Source: Tyto alba (taxonomy: Eukaryota; Chordata; Aves; Strigiformes; Tytonidae). From it: a stretch of DNA of 64,000 nucleotides. Location of the stretch: contig NW_024881300.1 in NCBI RefSeq assembly GCF_018691265.1, forward strand, positions 267,046-331,045, read 5' to 3'. Position 1 is the stretch's first letter. Each line of letters opens with the position of its first letter. Both the position numbers and the translations under genes were made by a program. Below the pieces are notes generated by a model, which saw only the letters and a program-made list of their open reading frames with translations, had not been told where the DNA came from and did not search any database. Below, one piece after another: positions 1 through 11,975 of this stretch.

Positions 1-225
1 GGGGATGAACACGGCACCTCCTCTCCCGTTTGGGGGGGGGTATGAACACGGCACCTCCCCTCCCGTTTTGGGGGGGGGATGAACACAGCACCTCCTCTCC
101 CGTTTGGGGGGGGGGGGGATGCACACGGCACCTCCTCCCGTTTTTTTTTTGGGGGGGGGGATGAACACGGCACCTCCTCTTCCGTTTGGGGGCAGTATGA
201 ACACAGCACCCCCCCTCCGTTCCGG
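1..225. repeat. G-rich minisatellite, about six units of ~40 bp
   Basis: Each unit holds ATGAACACGGCACCTCC followed by TCCCGTTT and a G run of variable length (7 to 11 G). Units begin near 5, 42, 79, 120, 161 and 197. The array is cut by the window edge, so its full size is unknown. G-run length is the main difference between units, which fits slippage. Reading frames across it are artefacts of repeat translation. Confidence 0.85.
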
Positions 226-800
226 GGGGCAGCCCCCGCCGCCGGGCCGTTCCGCCAGCGCTGCCCACCCAGCCCCGGGCCATCCCTCCGAGGCCGGGCA
301 GCGCCCGGGGCCAGCCCGCCGGACCGGACGGCTCCGGAGCAGCCGCAGAGGCCCGCCGCACACTCCGTGCGCCCCAGCGCCCCGCCCGCCGCGGCGGCGG
401 CTCCAGGCTCCGGGCCCGGCCCCGCTCGCCGCCGCCTCCCCTGCGGAGCCCCGGGGGTCTCCCCCCGCGCCGCCGGGCTGCCGGCCCGCCTTCTGCCCCG
501 GCCACGCCGAGCGGCGCGGAGGCGGCGGGCAGAGGCGAAGCCCCTCCGGCAGCCGCCGCCGCCTCGTCCCTCGCGCGCTCCCAGACCTTCCCCTCGGGCC
601 TCCCCGCGCTTTCCCCGGCGCTTCCCGCCGCGGCGGGCAGCCGCCCACACGCACTCACCGGCCCCGGCCCCGGCCCCGGCCCCCGCCGCTCCCCCCGCGC
701 CGGGCCGGCCTCCCCCGGAGCGGCCGGGGCGCCCCCCCCGCCCCCCCCCGGCCCGGGGTCGGGGCTGCTGCGGCACCGAAGGGAAGAGCTGGGAGCCGGG
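226..800. promoter_or_regulatory. CpG island, possible promoter and minus-strand first exon
   Basis: This stretch is very rich in C, G and CpG and lacks interspersed repeats, as expected for an avian CpG-island promoter. On the minus strand an open frame running from about 1014 to 660 ends at a consensus donor (GTGAGT at 658-653). It could therefore be a first exon of a gene reading leftward out of the window. The predicted peptide is low-complexity Gly/Arg/Pro, so coding status is doubtful and a 5' UTR is equally possible. Confidence 0.45.
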
Positions 801-1184
801 CGGGGTTCGTGCTGTGAATCAGTGCACAGGCACCTCCTTGGGGCAGGGGGAGCACTGCGAGTACTGGATGATTTTGTGCCGCTGTCAGAGCGAAAGGAGA
901 ATTTTCCTGTTGCGGGGCTGAAGTGGCATCTGCTGTGCGGTTGCCTGTGGCTTCCACGGCAGCAGAGAGACTCCTGAGAGCTCTTTCCAGTCCCTTTACC
1001 CTGAGTGTGGGCATTAACGTTTTGACTAACCGTCTCCAATCACGGGGGGGGGGTTCCTCAGACAGTGGGGTGACGAGGTGGAGGGTCAGATCTACGCGTG
1101 GGGCAGGGGCTGCGTTACCCCCCCCGCCTCCCGCTGCAGGAATGCCCGCTGGCAGGGGCGCTGTGAAACAATCCTCAACCCTTT

Positions 1185-1650
1185 TGTCGTGGTTTGGGCC
1201 TGGTTGGCAGCCAACCCCAACGCAGCAGCTCTCTCTCCCTTCCCCTCCGGCAATGAGAAGGGACAGAGAGCCAGGCTTGGGGTTCGAGATAGGACTGGGG
1301 TGGGGAGAAATTCCCCTTTATGATCACGAGCAAAAGGCAGACTCGTTAGGGGAAGAAAAAAAAGAACATACATTTATTACAGACACTAACAACACCTAAC
1401 AGAGTAGGACACTGAGAAGCACTGCCACATCTTGAGAACACCTTCCCCCCACCCCTCCCTTCTTCCCGGGCTCAGCTCTGCTCCCGATATCTCTACCTCC
1501 TCCCCCAGTGGCGCAGGGGCAGGGAATGGGGGGTGCAGTCAGCGCTGCCACTTCCCTTCTCTTTGGTGAGAGGAGTTTCTGGAACTTGTTCCTCCTGCTC
1601 CATCGTGGTCCCCCTCTCACAGGAGACAGTCCTCCACAAACTTTCTCCGA
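1185..1650 (-). repeat. LTR-like repeat, antisense
   Basis: The left edge begins TGTCGTGGTTTGGGCC, close to the inverted end (AACCACGACA) of common avian ERV LTRs, one of which ends this window at 63449. On the minus strand AATAAA lies near 1377-1372, as a retroviral poly(A) signal would. The right boundary is not visible; it may run further towards 1950. No internal retroviral genes are seen here. Confidence 0.35.
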
Positions 1651-1980
1651 CTTGAATTCCTCCCATGGGCCGCAGCGTTCCCCACACTGGCTCTGTCATG
1701 GGTCACTAACTTCCTCCGACTGGATTCTCTCCCATGGCTGCAGCCCTTCCCGAGCTGCTCCGGCGTGGGACTCCCCCGCGTGCTGCAATCCTCCCAGTGC
1801 TGAATTACAGCAGCGGGGCTGCCTTTTCACAGAGGTGGAGCTGATGGGCTCAATTTCCCAAACAGAAGTGGAGCTGACGTGGAGCTGGGGGAGCTTCGAG
1901 AAGCTTCTCAAAGGGGGTCGCCCCGATAGCCCCCTCCCCTGCCACCAAAAAACTCCACCACTCACTCAATCCAGGACACC

Positions 1981-1986
1981 TTTAAT
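1981..1986 (-). terminator. ATTAAA poly(A) signal of the minus-strand proline-rich gene
   Basis: ATTAAA on the minus strand lies about 110 bp beyond the stop codon at 2097. It is the first recognisable cleavage/polyadenylation hexamer downstream of the gene. Confidence 0.4.
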
Positions 1987-2096
1987 GACTGAAGAAGGAA
2001 AGAGAGAGATGGGAAAGGGCTGGGGCTGGGGCTGGAGGGGGTGGGTGTGGGTCGCATGTCCCAGGGGTTGTGCCCCACAGCTTCTGTGCCCAGCTG

Positions 2097-4371
2097 TCAG
2101 AAGCGGCCGGGGGGGTGTGGGGCACTCTGCCCCCTGGGGTCCCTCAGGGCTCTGGCTCGCTTGGTGGGCACGCTGCTGCCGTCGGATGCTCTGCGCTTGC
2201 TGCTGCCCACCGCTGCGCTGTCCCTGTGCGGCAAGTGGGTCCAACCCCCCCGGGGCTGCCTCCGCAGCGCCTCCCCCACCAGTGGGGCCCTGAGGGGCGG
2301 ATGACACTGGGGGGCAGCCGGGGGGCTGGCCGGGGGGCTCAGCAGCGGGATGCGCAGGGGGCTCAGCAGGGCACTCTCCAGAAGACCCTGCGGGGGATCC
2401 TTCCAGGGACTCTCCGCAGGACGGGCCTCTGAAGTCTCCTCGGAAGTCTCCAGGGAGCTCTCCTCCTCAGCAGCCTCCGAGGGGCTCGGGGGCAGCCGGG
2501 TGGGGAGGTCTGCTGCCACCCCACCCTGCTGCCCCTTGGGGTCCTGCGAGGGGGAGGTCGCCACCCCCCAGAAGGGGTCAGCGTCCCCCAGCATGGCCGC
2601 TGCCAGGCCGACCTTGGGGCCGTTGTCCTGCACCCCATCCTCCAAGAAGTCGGGGACTTCGCCGACGGAGGCGGTGCTGGCGAGGCCGTGGGGGACATCG
2701 GGGAAGGTGTTCTCGCCGGCCACCATCTCCACTGTCGCCGCCTGCTCCTTGCAGCCGCCCTCTGCCCTGTGCTCCGAGAGGTGGGGGAGCTCGTTGAGGG
2801 AGGTGGTCAGGTTGGGGACACTGGGGACAGTGTCCTCACCATCCCCCAGCCCCGCCACCACCGCTCGCTCCTTGGGGCAGCTGCCCCCTCCCACATACTC
2901 GGAGAGGTGGGGAAGCTCATCAGGGACCTCAGCAGTCAAGCGGGGGACATCGGTGGTCAAGCGGTTGTCCGTGCTGTCCCCTGGCTGTGCCACCACCGCT
3001 TGGTCCCGGGGGCCGTCGCCATCCACCATGTACATGGAGAGGTCCGGGAGCTCATTGAGGAAGGCGGAGCTGGCCAGGCTGTAGGGGAAATCAAGGACAT
3101 CGGGGACGGTGTCCTCGCTGTCCCTCAGCCCCGCCACCACCCGTTGCTCCTTGGGGCAGCCGCCTGCCCCCACGTACTCGGAGAGGTCGGGGAGCTCACT
3201 GAGGAAGGCAGCCAAGCCAGGGTCATCGGGGCCGGTGTCCTCGCTGCCCCCCAGCCCCGCCACCGCTGTCTGCTCCTTGGGGCAGCTGCCCTCTGCCACA
3301 TGGTCCGAGAGGTCGGGCAGCTCTCGGAGGAAGGCGGCCAAGCTGGGGCTGTCGGGGCCATCGGGGACAGTGTCCTCACTGTCCTCGGTGTGGAGCCAGG
3401 CGGTGGTGTCCTCTGCCTGCTCAGGAACGGCCTCAGCGAAGGCGGCTGGCCCCTGCTCGGGCAGGTCTGTGTGCTTCCCGGGGGGTGCTGGAGTGGTCAC
3501 CACTGCTGAAAAAGCAAGCAAAGAAAACCAGCCCCTGGTGATGCAAGCTCTCCTCGGCTTGGCCGCCCACCTGCGGCTCTGCCACCCCCTAAAACTCACC
3601 CTTGGGCTGTGTGGTGGTTCCGCTGGTCGGCAGAGCAAGGGCGGGGGGGTGGGGGGTGACAGCAGGGACGCTGTCCTCAGTGGCCACCACGTCCTTGTTG
3701 GAGGCTTCTGCCGACTTCTGGGCGCTGCCGGGGAGGGTGTGGGGCACAGGGGGGCCCTGCACCCAATGCTGAGTTGTGGGGTGGCGGGGTGGCGGGGGGC
3801 CGAGTCGGGAAGGGATGTTCCGCAGGCAGCAGCCTGTGGGGTACAGGGGCCCCCCCTGGAGCACAGCCCCTGGCCCCAGCCCCATCGGCTGGTGGGGCAC
3901 CAGCGTCCCCAGCACCAGCCGCTGTCCCCATCTGTAGGCAGGGGGACAGGGAGCAGCCACGGGGGAGAACTGCACCCCAGGGGGGAGCTGCACCCCAGGG
4001 GGGAGCTGTACAACCGTGGGGAGCTGCACCCCAGGGGGGAGCTGCACCCCAGGGGGGAGCTGCACCACGGGGGGGAGCTGCACCCCAGGTGGGAGCTGCA
4101 CCCCAGGGGGGAGCTGCACCACGGGGGGAAGTGGCACCCCAGGGGGGAGCTGCACCCCGGGGGGGAGCTGTACAATGGTGGGGAGCTGCACCCCGGGGGG
4201 AAGCAGCACCCCGGGGGGGAGCTGCCCCAGGGCCCCCATGGGCCCTGGCACCCCCTGCCAGACGCTGGCCTGTGGCAGCTGGGAGGTGACGGGGTGGAGC
4301 TGGGCGGGCTGGGAGGACACCGGCAGCCCTGGGACGGAGAGCAGCGTGCCGGCAGGGACCGGTGGCGGCAT
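2097..4371 (-). CDS. unrecognised proline-rich, acidic-repeat protein (two exons)
   Basis: Exon 1 is 4371-3600 and exon 2 is 3505-2097. The donor reads AAGG|GTGAGT and the acceptor is a pyrimidine-rich TTTTTCAG, and the join keeps one open frame of about 726 residues. The start chosen is the ATG at 4371 (context GGCCATGC); an upstream exon is possible because the frame stays open to about 4395. A TATA-like A/T stretch lies near 4650. Residues about 50-140 are a QLPPGV-type repeat. Exon 2 then carries about six imperfect repeats of 40-48 residues, each with an acidic SEDTVPD-like start, an LxELPDLSEYV core and a CPKEQ-like end. The C-terminus is rich in Pro, Ser and basic residues (KRRASDGSS). 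No signal peptide or membrane segment is evident. I do not recognise the family. The acidic/leucine core suggests a nuclear or protein-binding protein, but that is a guess. No lesions are seen. Confidence 0.6.
3961..4230 (-). repeat. 18-bp coding minisatellite (QLPPGV repeat)
   Basis: About fourteen head-to-tail copies of an 18-bp unit (plus strand CTGCACCCCAGGGGGGAG and variants). All are multiples of three, so the reading frame of exon 1 is kept and a six-residue Pro/Gly/Val/Gln unit is repeated. Variation between units is mainly single-base. Confidence 0.85.
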
Positions 4372-4399
4372 GGCCGGAACACTGAAGCTCTGCAACCCT

Positions 4400-6172
4400 G
4401 TCTGCCGGGGGGGTTGGAACGTGCCCCATTATGGCATCACCTCCTAACGACATCACACACGCAGGGGCCGGGACCGGGACCAGCTGTGAGCCCCTCCACG
4501 GGCAATGGGGTCCTGGTCCCCCCGGCCCCCTCGCTCCATGGCCGCCCTCAGCCTTCGCTCAGCCACAGCCCAGGTGACACCCACCCTGTGCCTGCACCCT
4601 GCTGGGGGCTGCTCTGGGCAAAACCAGCCCTGGGATGCCCCCGCAGCTCATTAATATTATTTAGCCTGGATAGGGAGCTCCCCGGGGGGAGGCCCCAGCT
4701 GCCCTTGCAGCAGCCCACGCAGGAGGAAGCTGAGGCCCAGGCTCGCTCATGCCAGTGAGGAGGCCACAAATCCTCTGTCACTGCCGTGCCTGCGGCCAGT
4801 TTGGAGGGGGGGAAGGTGCTGCCTGGGGCCGAGGAGAGGGGACCCCCAGGGGGGACGGGGGGCCCCGTCCTGACTCCTCACTGGCTTCACTCCCGGGCAA
4901 GTGCTTCTCCTCTGCGCCAGGACGGAGAGCACAGCGGGGGCTGGAGAGCGTCCCCAGGAGCTGCATGGGCTCGGGGGGCATCCCTGAAGTGGGGTCTGTG
5001 GGAGCTGTTCGTGTTACATTGTGAAATTTTAGTCTATGTTTTTGAACAACTGAAGACATAACAGGCACTGGTTCGAGGGTCTTTCTGAGAATGTTTTACT
5101 AGTGTAGGCTTAACTGCTGCCTGTGGCATGATAGAATTCAATAGACCGGAAAAGGAAAAAGACAGGAGTTCCCCATTCCTTGTGGAAAGCCTGCACTTCA
5201 GTATTAGTTCTCAATAAACCCTGCAGTCCATTACTGACCTGCGGCCTGGGGACTTCATTCCTGCGAGCTGCTCCCACAGGTGGCTGGGAGGGAGGAGTGT
5301 GGTCGCAGTGGAGAAGAAAACCACAGGACTGTGCTCTGAATCCATGTTTTCATCATCATTAAAAATTGGGTTTGGTCTGACAACAGGGAGAATAGTATTA
5401 AAATCTCACCCTTCCCAAACTAATTTGGATACTATGTCCTGTGGTTTCAGATAATACAAGTAACCAGTTTTCTCAGTTTTTATCGTCCACTTTGTCATGG
5501 TAAAAACTTTTGTTTCACTAATTTGAGCAGTTTGGTTTTTTTCTAGACAAAGTAGTGGGTTACATTTACGGCTGATGGTTCAGATTGGTGTTTTTCTCTG
5601 GGTTTTGTGGGGTGTGGTGAGTTTGGCATTTTTCAGCTCCTTGACAGGAGGGGCAGAGTTCATGTTTCAGGGCTCATATGCCCGTGCTCCATTTTGACAG
5701 ACAACTATACTTTGTTCGCAAAAGCATAACCATGTGCATTTATACGCGATTAGACATTAACTGATTACTTTGCAAACTACACTGAAAAGAAGCTTCCTGT
5801 AGTGATGCTTCCCTCTCAGATAAGCATAACTTTTTAAAAATTCCCTGTTAGCCGAAAACTGACAGCTTCCCCCTTCAACTTTTAAGCACTTGTGAGCATC
5901 TGACAAGGGTCCCTCTCTGAGATATTCTGGAGCAGTAAGTGGATCTCAAGGAGGTTCGGTTGTTTTAGTTCCTTCTCATTAGCCACATAGGCACTCTTAA
6001 GCTGTCATAGGTTTGGTTTTTGTTTTGAACAAATACCATTACACTAGGTTGGAAATGCCTTTTTCAGTGACACTCGGAGGATATAGTGCAGACTTTCAGG
6101 ATACAGTAGAGGTTAACTATTGCTATATTTTGATGGTAGAACTTGAATATGTGCTTGATTTTTTGCGAACAG
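4400..6172. other. no gene recognised
   Basis: G/C-rich up to about 5000, then A/T-rich single-copy-looking DNA. I searched for the N-terminal ubiquitin-like (DWNN) exons expected upstream of the RBBP6-like copy and found none. Only a TATA-like stretch near 4650 on the minus strand, possibly for the proline-rich gene, is worth noting. Confidence 0.5.
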
Positions 6173-6217
6173 ATTGATGAGTCTTCTGCATCAATTTCTC
6201 TGGCGCAGCTTATTAAG
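6173..6217 (+). pseudogene. RBBP6: RBBP6-like exon after the DWNN domain
   Basis: A 45-bp exon encoding IDESSASISLAQLIK between a TTTTTTGCGAACAG acceptor and a GTATAT donor. It corresponds to the linker that follows the DWNN domain in RBBP6. It is the first exon of the gene detectable here. Confidence 0.75.
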
Positions 6218-8570
6218 GTATATTCTTGTCAAATACTTAAAAAATAACAAGTGTTTGCTTTGTATTTTTAAATCTTATACTGTGATCTGTAGCTGGGTAA
6301 CTGTTTTAATGTGAACAAAACTTAATTTTTAATAATTTACAGTACTTGTTTTAACTTTAAAATATGTGTGTGTATATTTTGTTACTGTCTTGTAAAGATT
6401 AGTTCCCAGTTTGGGAAGATAGAAGGGGAGTAACTTCTCAGCCACAACGTACTGTTGCAGTATTACTCACCTTCAGAACACAACACTTCAGAAGCTGTTT
6501 TGCTGTTTCTCAGATTTTTCCGTAATTTTGCACTGGAAGCTAACAGAATTTTCACAGAATAATTTAATTTGCTGTAAGTTGTGAACAGCTGAAAGAGAAG
6601 CGTTCCTGTACCATGCACAACTGCATGGCTATTTTCTAATTTCTAGTCACTGTATAGATCCATTTGTGGAACGCTGCACAGTTTCATGTAGACAGTGGAC
6701 AACACAATCTGATTTGTTTGAATGCAGGCTGTGGAAATTGTGTAAATGTACCTAATGGTTTGTAGGAACATACCACGTGTACGTGTGGCATATTCGCAGA
6801 TGTGACTTTCCGAAGCTGTTGTAAAGCCATGTTTTGCTATGGAACTGCTTGCATTATTTGCTCAACGCTGTGTAACTTTGTCTGGGAAAGCACTAGTGAT
6901 TGCACTGTGTGAAAAGGAGGAGTGCTAGCCAGGGAAAATACTAGTCTTTAAAGTGACAAGGATTAGAGAAGGTAGGGCCCAGTGCAGAGGAGCTAGTTCT
7001 TTCTTCTGAAAATAAAGGCTGGAGTTCATTACCAAGAAAGAGAAATCTCCTCTCCCTCCCAATGCAGAATTAAATTGTGTATATTTGGGAAGACAAAAAA
7101 AAAAAAAAAAAAAAAACCAAACAAACACACCCAATTAGTTTGGAAGGTAGCCACCAAAAGAAATTGGTCTCCATTAGTGCTGTCCCTAAACGTACCCTTG
7201 GTTCTGTAAACTCATGTGAAGTTTTACTCTAAAATGTGAAATGCTGTCAAAGTGGTGTACGCATTGAAGCTTTCGAGAAAATTTAAGTGTTTCAGAAAAA
7301 TGCAGGAACATGGCATAAAGCAGCTCAAAACTGTTACTTATTCTAACCTCTTCAGTGCAGACTGGTTTAGCATGGAGGCAACGTGTTGCAAAAAAGTTTT
7401 CTGCATTATTATTACTATGTATGAAATGCTTTATTTGAATTTTGGTCTATTCCTAGTAATGCTTAGTCATTTTTGGACGTGTTTTGTAAATGGTTTGGGT
7501 TCAAACAAATCAGTCGAGTATCTGTAAAGTTTTCTGTAAATGTTAATGAAAGTTATTTCATGGATGTCAACCTGGATTATGTTACGGACGAGAAAAAACT
7601 GTGTCTATGAGACGGTCATTTAATGAACCGTTGAAACTAGCTGGTTACTTTTGTGGATGAATGCATATAAAAACAGACACACCAGTGGTTGATCTGAGTG
7701 ACAGGTTCCTGAAGGTCCAAATCATTTACAGTCGCTCCCTTAGGCCCTGCTTGTGTCTGCACTAGTGTGTAATAAAAACATTTGAACAAATACTACTGAA
7801 AAAAAAATCAGCTGGCTTCAACAATGTGACGATCTCGTTCTGTGTAAGGTTTCTGTTACAATTTGCATGTTAAAAAGACACAGTCAACTGGAGAAGAACT
7901 GCAGGTTGTGCTGACTGTAGTTAAATCCCTTCATATGAAGAAGTTAGTAGGCAGGGGACGTGCCGTTTGGCTGCCGACAGCACGTGACGGTCAAATTTCT
8001 ACCGAAAAGAATTTTTCCTGAGGCATTATAAGAAGCTTGATTCCTTTTAAAGCTTCTGTGTCTGAAGCCAAATTTCAGCAAGCAACATCTTCCCCAACTC
8101 TTAAGTTGTGTGTCCCTTTAATGCTGGAAAATGTAAATAATGATACTTGCATAGAACTCTCTCAACTAAATGTACAGTGAAGACCTTCCCCTTCAAATAG
8201 TCTGGAGCTTGAGAATCAGTTTAAAACTACTGGATAATAATTTTTTTTCTACACATAACTTCAATCCACTTGGAAGAAAACTGGACTGGTTACGCAAGAC
8301 TTTATGTAAGGTACAAACAGAGCCTAAGGTTTTGAGTGCCCAAGAATGCTCTTTTCAAGTAGGTTAAGAGGCACATAAACACCCCGTCATGGCGTAAGGA
8401 CTCCCCAGAACACCTTCAGGAGAACTATATTTTATATAAGCAGCTGTTTTCATGCAACCTCAGCTAGGGTGGTGCTGCTCTTTACAGGATTAGGTGAGTG
8501 GTGTTGTCTTCAGCTGTGTGGGCTTAGATGTGTTTCTCATGTGTGTGTCAAATAACTGCCTGTTAAACAG

Positions 8571-8876
8571 ACAGCCAATCTGGCTGAAGCCAACGCTTCC
8601 GAAGAAGACAAGATAAAAGCTATGATGATACAGTCTTGCCGACAGTATGATCCAATCAAGTAAGTTTTGACAGTGTCACATCTGTTCTCTAAAGGCTATG
8701 GAAAAATTGTAGAGAATGTTTGTTTGAACAAGAGTGACACATGCATACCTTTTTCTTTTTTTTCCCCAAAAAATTTTAGTTACATGAAGAAATCCTTGGG
8801 TCTACCTCCACCATCATATACTTGTTTTCGTTGCGGAAATCCTGGCCACTATATAAAGAACTGCCCAACAAATGGG
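8571..8876 (+). pseudogene. RBBP6: RBBP6-like zinc-knuckle exons
   Basis: Exons 8571-8659 and 8780-8876 join in frame (donor GTAAGT, acceptor AATTTTAG). The second encodes a CCHC knuckle, C-F-R-C-G-N-P-G-H-Y-I-K-N-C, which in RBBP6 binds nucleic acid. All four zinc ligands are present. The sequence is close to the vertebrate consensus, so this part decayed little. Confidence 0.85.
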
Positions 8877-9341
8877 GTAAGATTGTGGGGGACTTCTGGT
8901 GTTACTTAGTTTTTAATTGTTTTACCTTGGCAGTTATGGGACAAATACATGAATATCCATCTTGACAACTGTTCCTCTTGGGGTGTAATACAGAGGTTAT
9001 ATGGCAATGGTGCAAAGCCCTTCAAAATCCAAGGGAAAGATGGAATTCTCAACATGAAATTTTCTTTTTTTCTACGTCATAGACATTACATGTGCCCACA
9101 GATCTTCCGCTGTGAACTTGAATGCATATCTTTATATATTTCAATATTGCTAGAATTTTTCTGTTAGAAAGTTCAAAACACTGCTCAAGCCTTTGGAGCA
9201 TCCTGGCTATATTCATCGAGCAACCCTTAGGCTAAGTTAAAGGGGAGGATTAGAGGCTTTTGCTGCTCAAAATAATCAATGAAATGTCATTGTAAGTGTG
9301 GGTCTTAAGATGAGATATGTCCGTATCTCTTTTCTTATCAG

Positions 9342-9481
9342 GACAAAAAATTTGAGTCTGTTCCCAGAATTAAAAAGAGCACAGGAATTCCAAGGAGTTT
9401 CATGGTGGAGGTGAAAGATCCCAATACGAAGGGTGCTATGCTGACCAAGACAGGAAAATATGTGATACCAACTATTAATGC
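9342..9481 (+). pseudogene. RBBP6: RBBP6-like exon between zinc knuckle and RING
   Basis: A 140-bp exon with acceptor TTATCAG and donor GTAAGT. It encodes the conserved IKKSTGIPRSFM and GKYVIPTI stretches found between the knuckle and the RING in RBBP6. It is open throughout. Confidence 0.85.
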
Positions 9482-10387
9482 GTAAGTATGGAATTACTGG
9501 GACTGACCAAAAAGTGAACGAGAGAAGCCGTGCGTAAATGCCTGAGTGACAGTGCAACCAAGTTGGCCATTGTCTGTAATTACGGGGGAGGAAGCACTGT
9601 CATTGGATCTTAACCTTGAAATCTGTGACACTTTCTAATATTAAAACAGGGCGCTCCTGCTGTTTGTGTCCCTGGAAATTGGTTAAGCTGCTGGTATGCT
9701 CAGAACCTGTACTTCTACAAAGCATTTCAGTAGTGTTTACAGTGGAGTCGTTCCCTTTGAAAGCTCCTTTTGCTTCTGGTTTACGTTTCAAAAGCTTTTT
9801 GAAAAATTTACCATAGAGCTGTTGGACTGAGATGTCCTTCCCCTCTGGCTTTTACCAAAGCCCACGTGTGAAACAGACTGACAATTTCCTGTTGCTATAA
9901 ATGAAGAAAATACTACTGTGTGCTGACAAGAGTGGCTGTTTTAAAATGCACTTGGAAGCACTTCTGATTTTCTGTCATGGATCTCCTTTCGTAGAAGCTG
10001 TGGCATGGACTTCCATTTATAAAACATAATTACTCAGAGACTAACTTTACTCCGAGCCTGCAATTTACATTCACCCTCTGGCAAAGGAGAGGTGGGATTC
10101 ATGTCACCTGATTTCTAGCTGTCAAAAATGATTTTTCCAGTCTGAGCTAATTTCTTAGATGATCCAACAAATGGGAAAGTTCTGCAGAAGGAAGGTTGTT
10201 CCCCCCCTCCCTCTTCCAGTGTTGTGACTCTAGAAGAGTAGTTTAAACTAAATGCCTGTGGTTGTGAAGGCTAATGTGGAGTGAGAATTCCATCTATCAT
10301 CCTCCTTTCATAAAAGCCAAAGCTTGGAGAAGTTTTCCTTTATCCATCTTTAACTTTTTTCTTTTTCCTTCCCCACCCACCCTCCAG

Positions 10388-11360
10388 GGAAGCTTATGCT
10401 AGAGGAAAGAAGGAGAAGCCTCCCTTCTTACCAGAGGAGCCATCCTCTTCCTCCTCAGACGGTGATACTCCTTCCAGAGGAGTTGATATGTCTCATTTGT
10501 AGAGATATTTTGACTGACGCCGCTGTTATTCCCTGCTGTGGAAACAGTTATTGTGATGAATGTAAGTGTTCCTCCCATGTTTGTTAGCTCAAAGCACCAC
10601 ATCTGATCTTCTGAAAGCAGAAAAAGGAGATAACAAAATTAACTTTGCTAACAGCTCTATTTAATACTTAACTATACCCTGATTGGGGAAGAACCCTGCT
10701 CATAGAAATGAAGAAAAAAAAGAAGCAGAAAGCTTCTTTTTTTTTTTTTTTTGTGCAGCTGATTACAGTATTGGATATCAAATGCATTTGGCTTGTCCAC
10801 AGCCTTTTCTCTCATGCAAAACTCTATGGCCACCTCGGGTGACTTCCTGTGATCTGCAACAAATGGCTAGTTAAGCATGTGATCCACATTCTCCTCCATG
10901 GGAGAGCTGGTTAAAGCCTTCAGGACTTGAACATACTAATGACTGAGATGCGTTTTACTCATTAACCCTGAGGTTGGTGACTTCGCACTGTACTAGATAG
11001 TGGAAAAAAGACTAGTCAGAACATCAAGACACAGCCTACTCTACATCTTCAAATATTACAAGAGTGAGCTGTCAAAACTGCATAGTGTTTTGCTGCGCAC
11101 TATCAATTTTTTACACTACTGAACATTTATAGATTCAGGCTCTCAATTCAAGACCATATTCACCATCAATCATTTCTGTGTTTTATAATCGATTAGAACC
11201 AACAAAATTTCCTTAGTTTGCCCATGAACTATTCTGATGATTCTAATTATTCACAGGTATTAGAACAGCATTACTGGAATCTGAGGAACACACATGCCCA
11301 ACATGTCACCAGACAGATGTTTCTCCTGATTCTTTAATTGCCAACAAGTGCCTACGCCAG
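10388..11360 (+). pseudogene. RBBP6: RBBP6-like RING-finger exons with a frameshift
   Basis: Exons 10388-10561 and 11257-11360 encode the RING: CLIC, then CCGNSYCDEC, then HTCPTC. All ligands are visible. The first exon starts in the correct frame (KKEKPPFLPEEPSSSS), but one extra T near 10472 (within CTCCTTCC) moves the RING codons into another frame, and the original frame stops at TAG 10500-10502. A product reading from upstream would therefore lose the RING. Confidence 0.85.
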
Positions 11361-11664
11361 GTAACAGGAAGATTTTTACATCAACTGTTTGTAAGAAAAG
11401 TCTGTTTGTAAAAATCTGAAAGGGAAGAAGATACTAATTTACATCTCCTTAAGCAAGGCTGACTGAATAAAACTAGATTTATTTCTCAAGTACATTATCT
11501 GTTGTTACAGAAGCATACAACTCTTTAGAGACAATCTGGCAAATTCAGGTCACATTTTTGTTTAACATGATTGCCTCAGTTTGGTGTTAACACTGAAGTA
11601 CTTTAAATACAGATACTCTGAGTTACCAATCGTTAAAATCAGTGTTTAATGTGATGTGTTCATA

Positions 11665-11835
11665 CAGCACAGAACGCTTTGGGCTGGAAGGGACCTTAAA
11701 GATCATCCAGTCCCAACCCCTTCCACCAGCCCCGTCCAACCTGGCCTTGAACCCTTCCAGGGAGGGGGCAGCCACAGCTCCTCTGGGCACCCTGGGCCAG
11801 CACACAGGGAAGAGTTTCTGCCTTATGTCTAATCT
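11665..11835 (-). mobile_element. CR1 LINE fragment
   Basis: The text CAGAACGCTTTGGGCTGGAA, followed by GACCTTAAAGATCATCCAGT, is the reverse complement of the conserved 3' part of avian CR1 elements. It is 5'-truncated, as nearly all CR1 copies are, and sits in an intron of the RBBP6-like copy. Confidence 0.85.
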
Positions 11836-11975
11836 GACTATATCTGTATGTTGGCTTATTTTAGGATTGATACTATTTATGGGAACACAGGAGTCATTTT
11901 ACTCTGTGGAGGCTTTTGTCTGTATATCTCCTGGAGGTTCCTAATACCATCTTGTAAATGTTTTTCTGCCTTCAG

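Noticed and set aside
79..1014. Long open frames in three registers across the minisatellite and CpG island
   Set aside because: Low-complexity Pro/Arg/Gly translations of C/G-rich DNA; no conserved start or domain.
3677..4456. Alternative frames through the QLPPGV minisatellite
   Set aside because: Any 18-bp repeat gives open frames in all registers; only one joins exon 2 in frame through proper splice sites.
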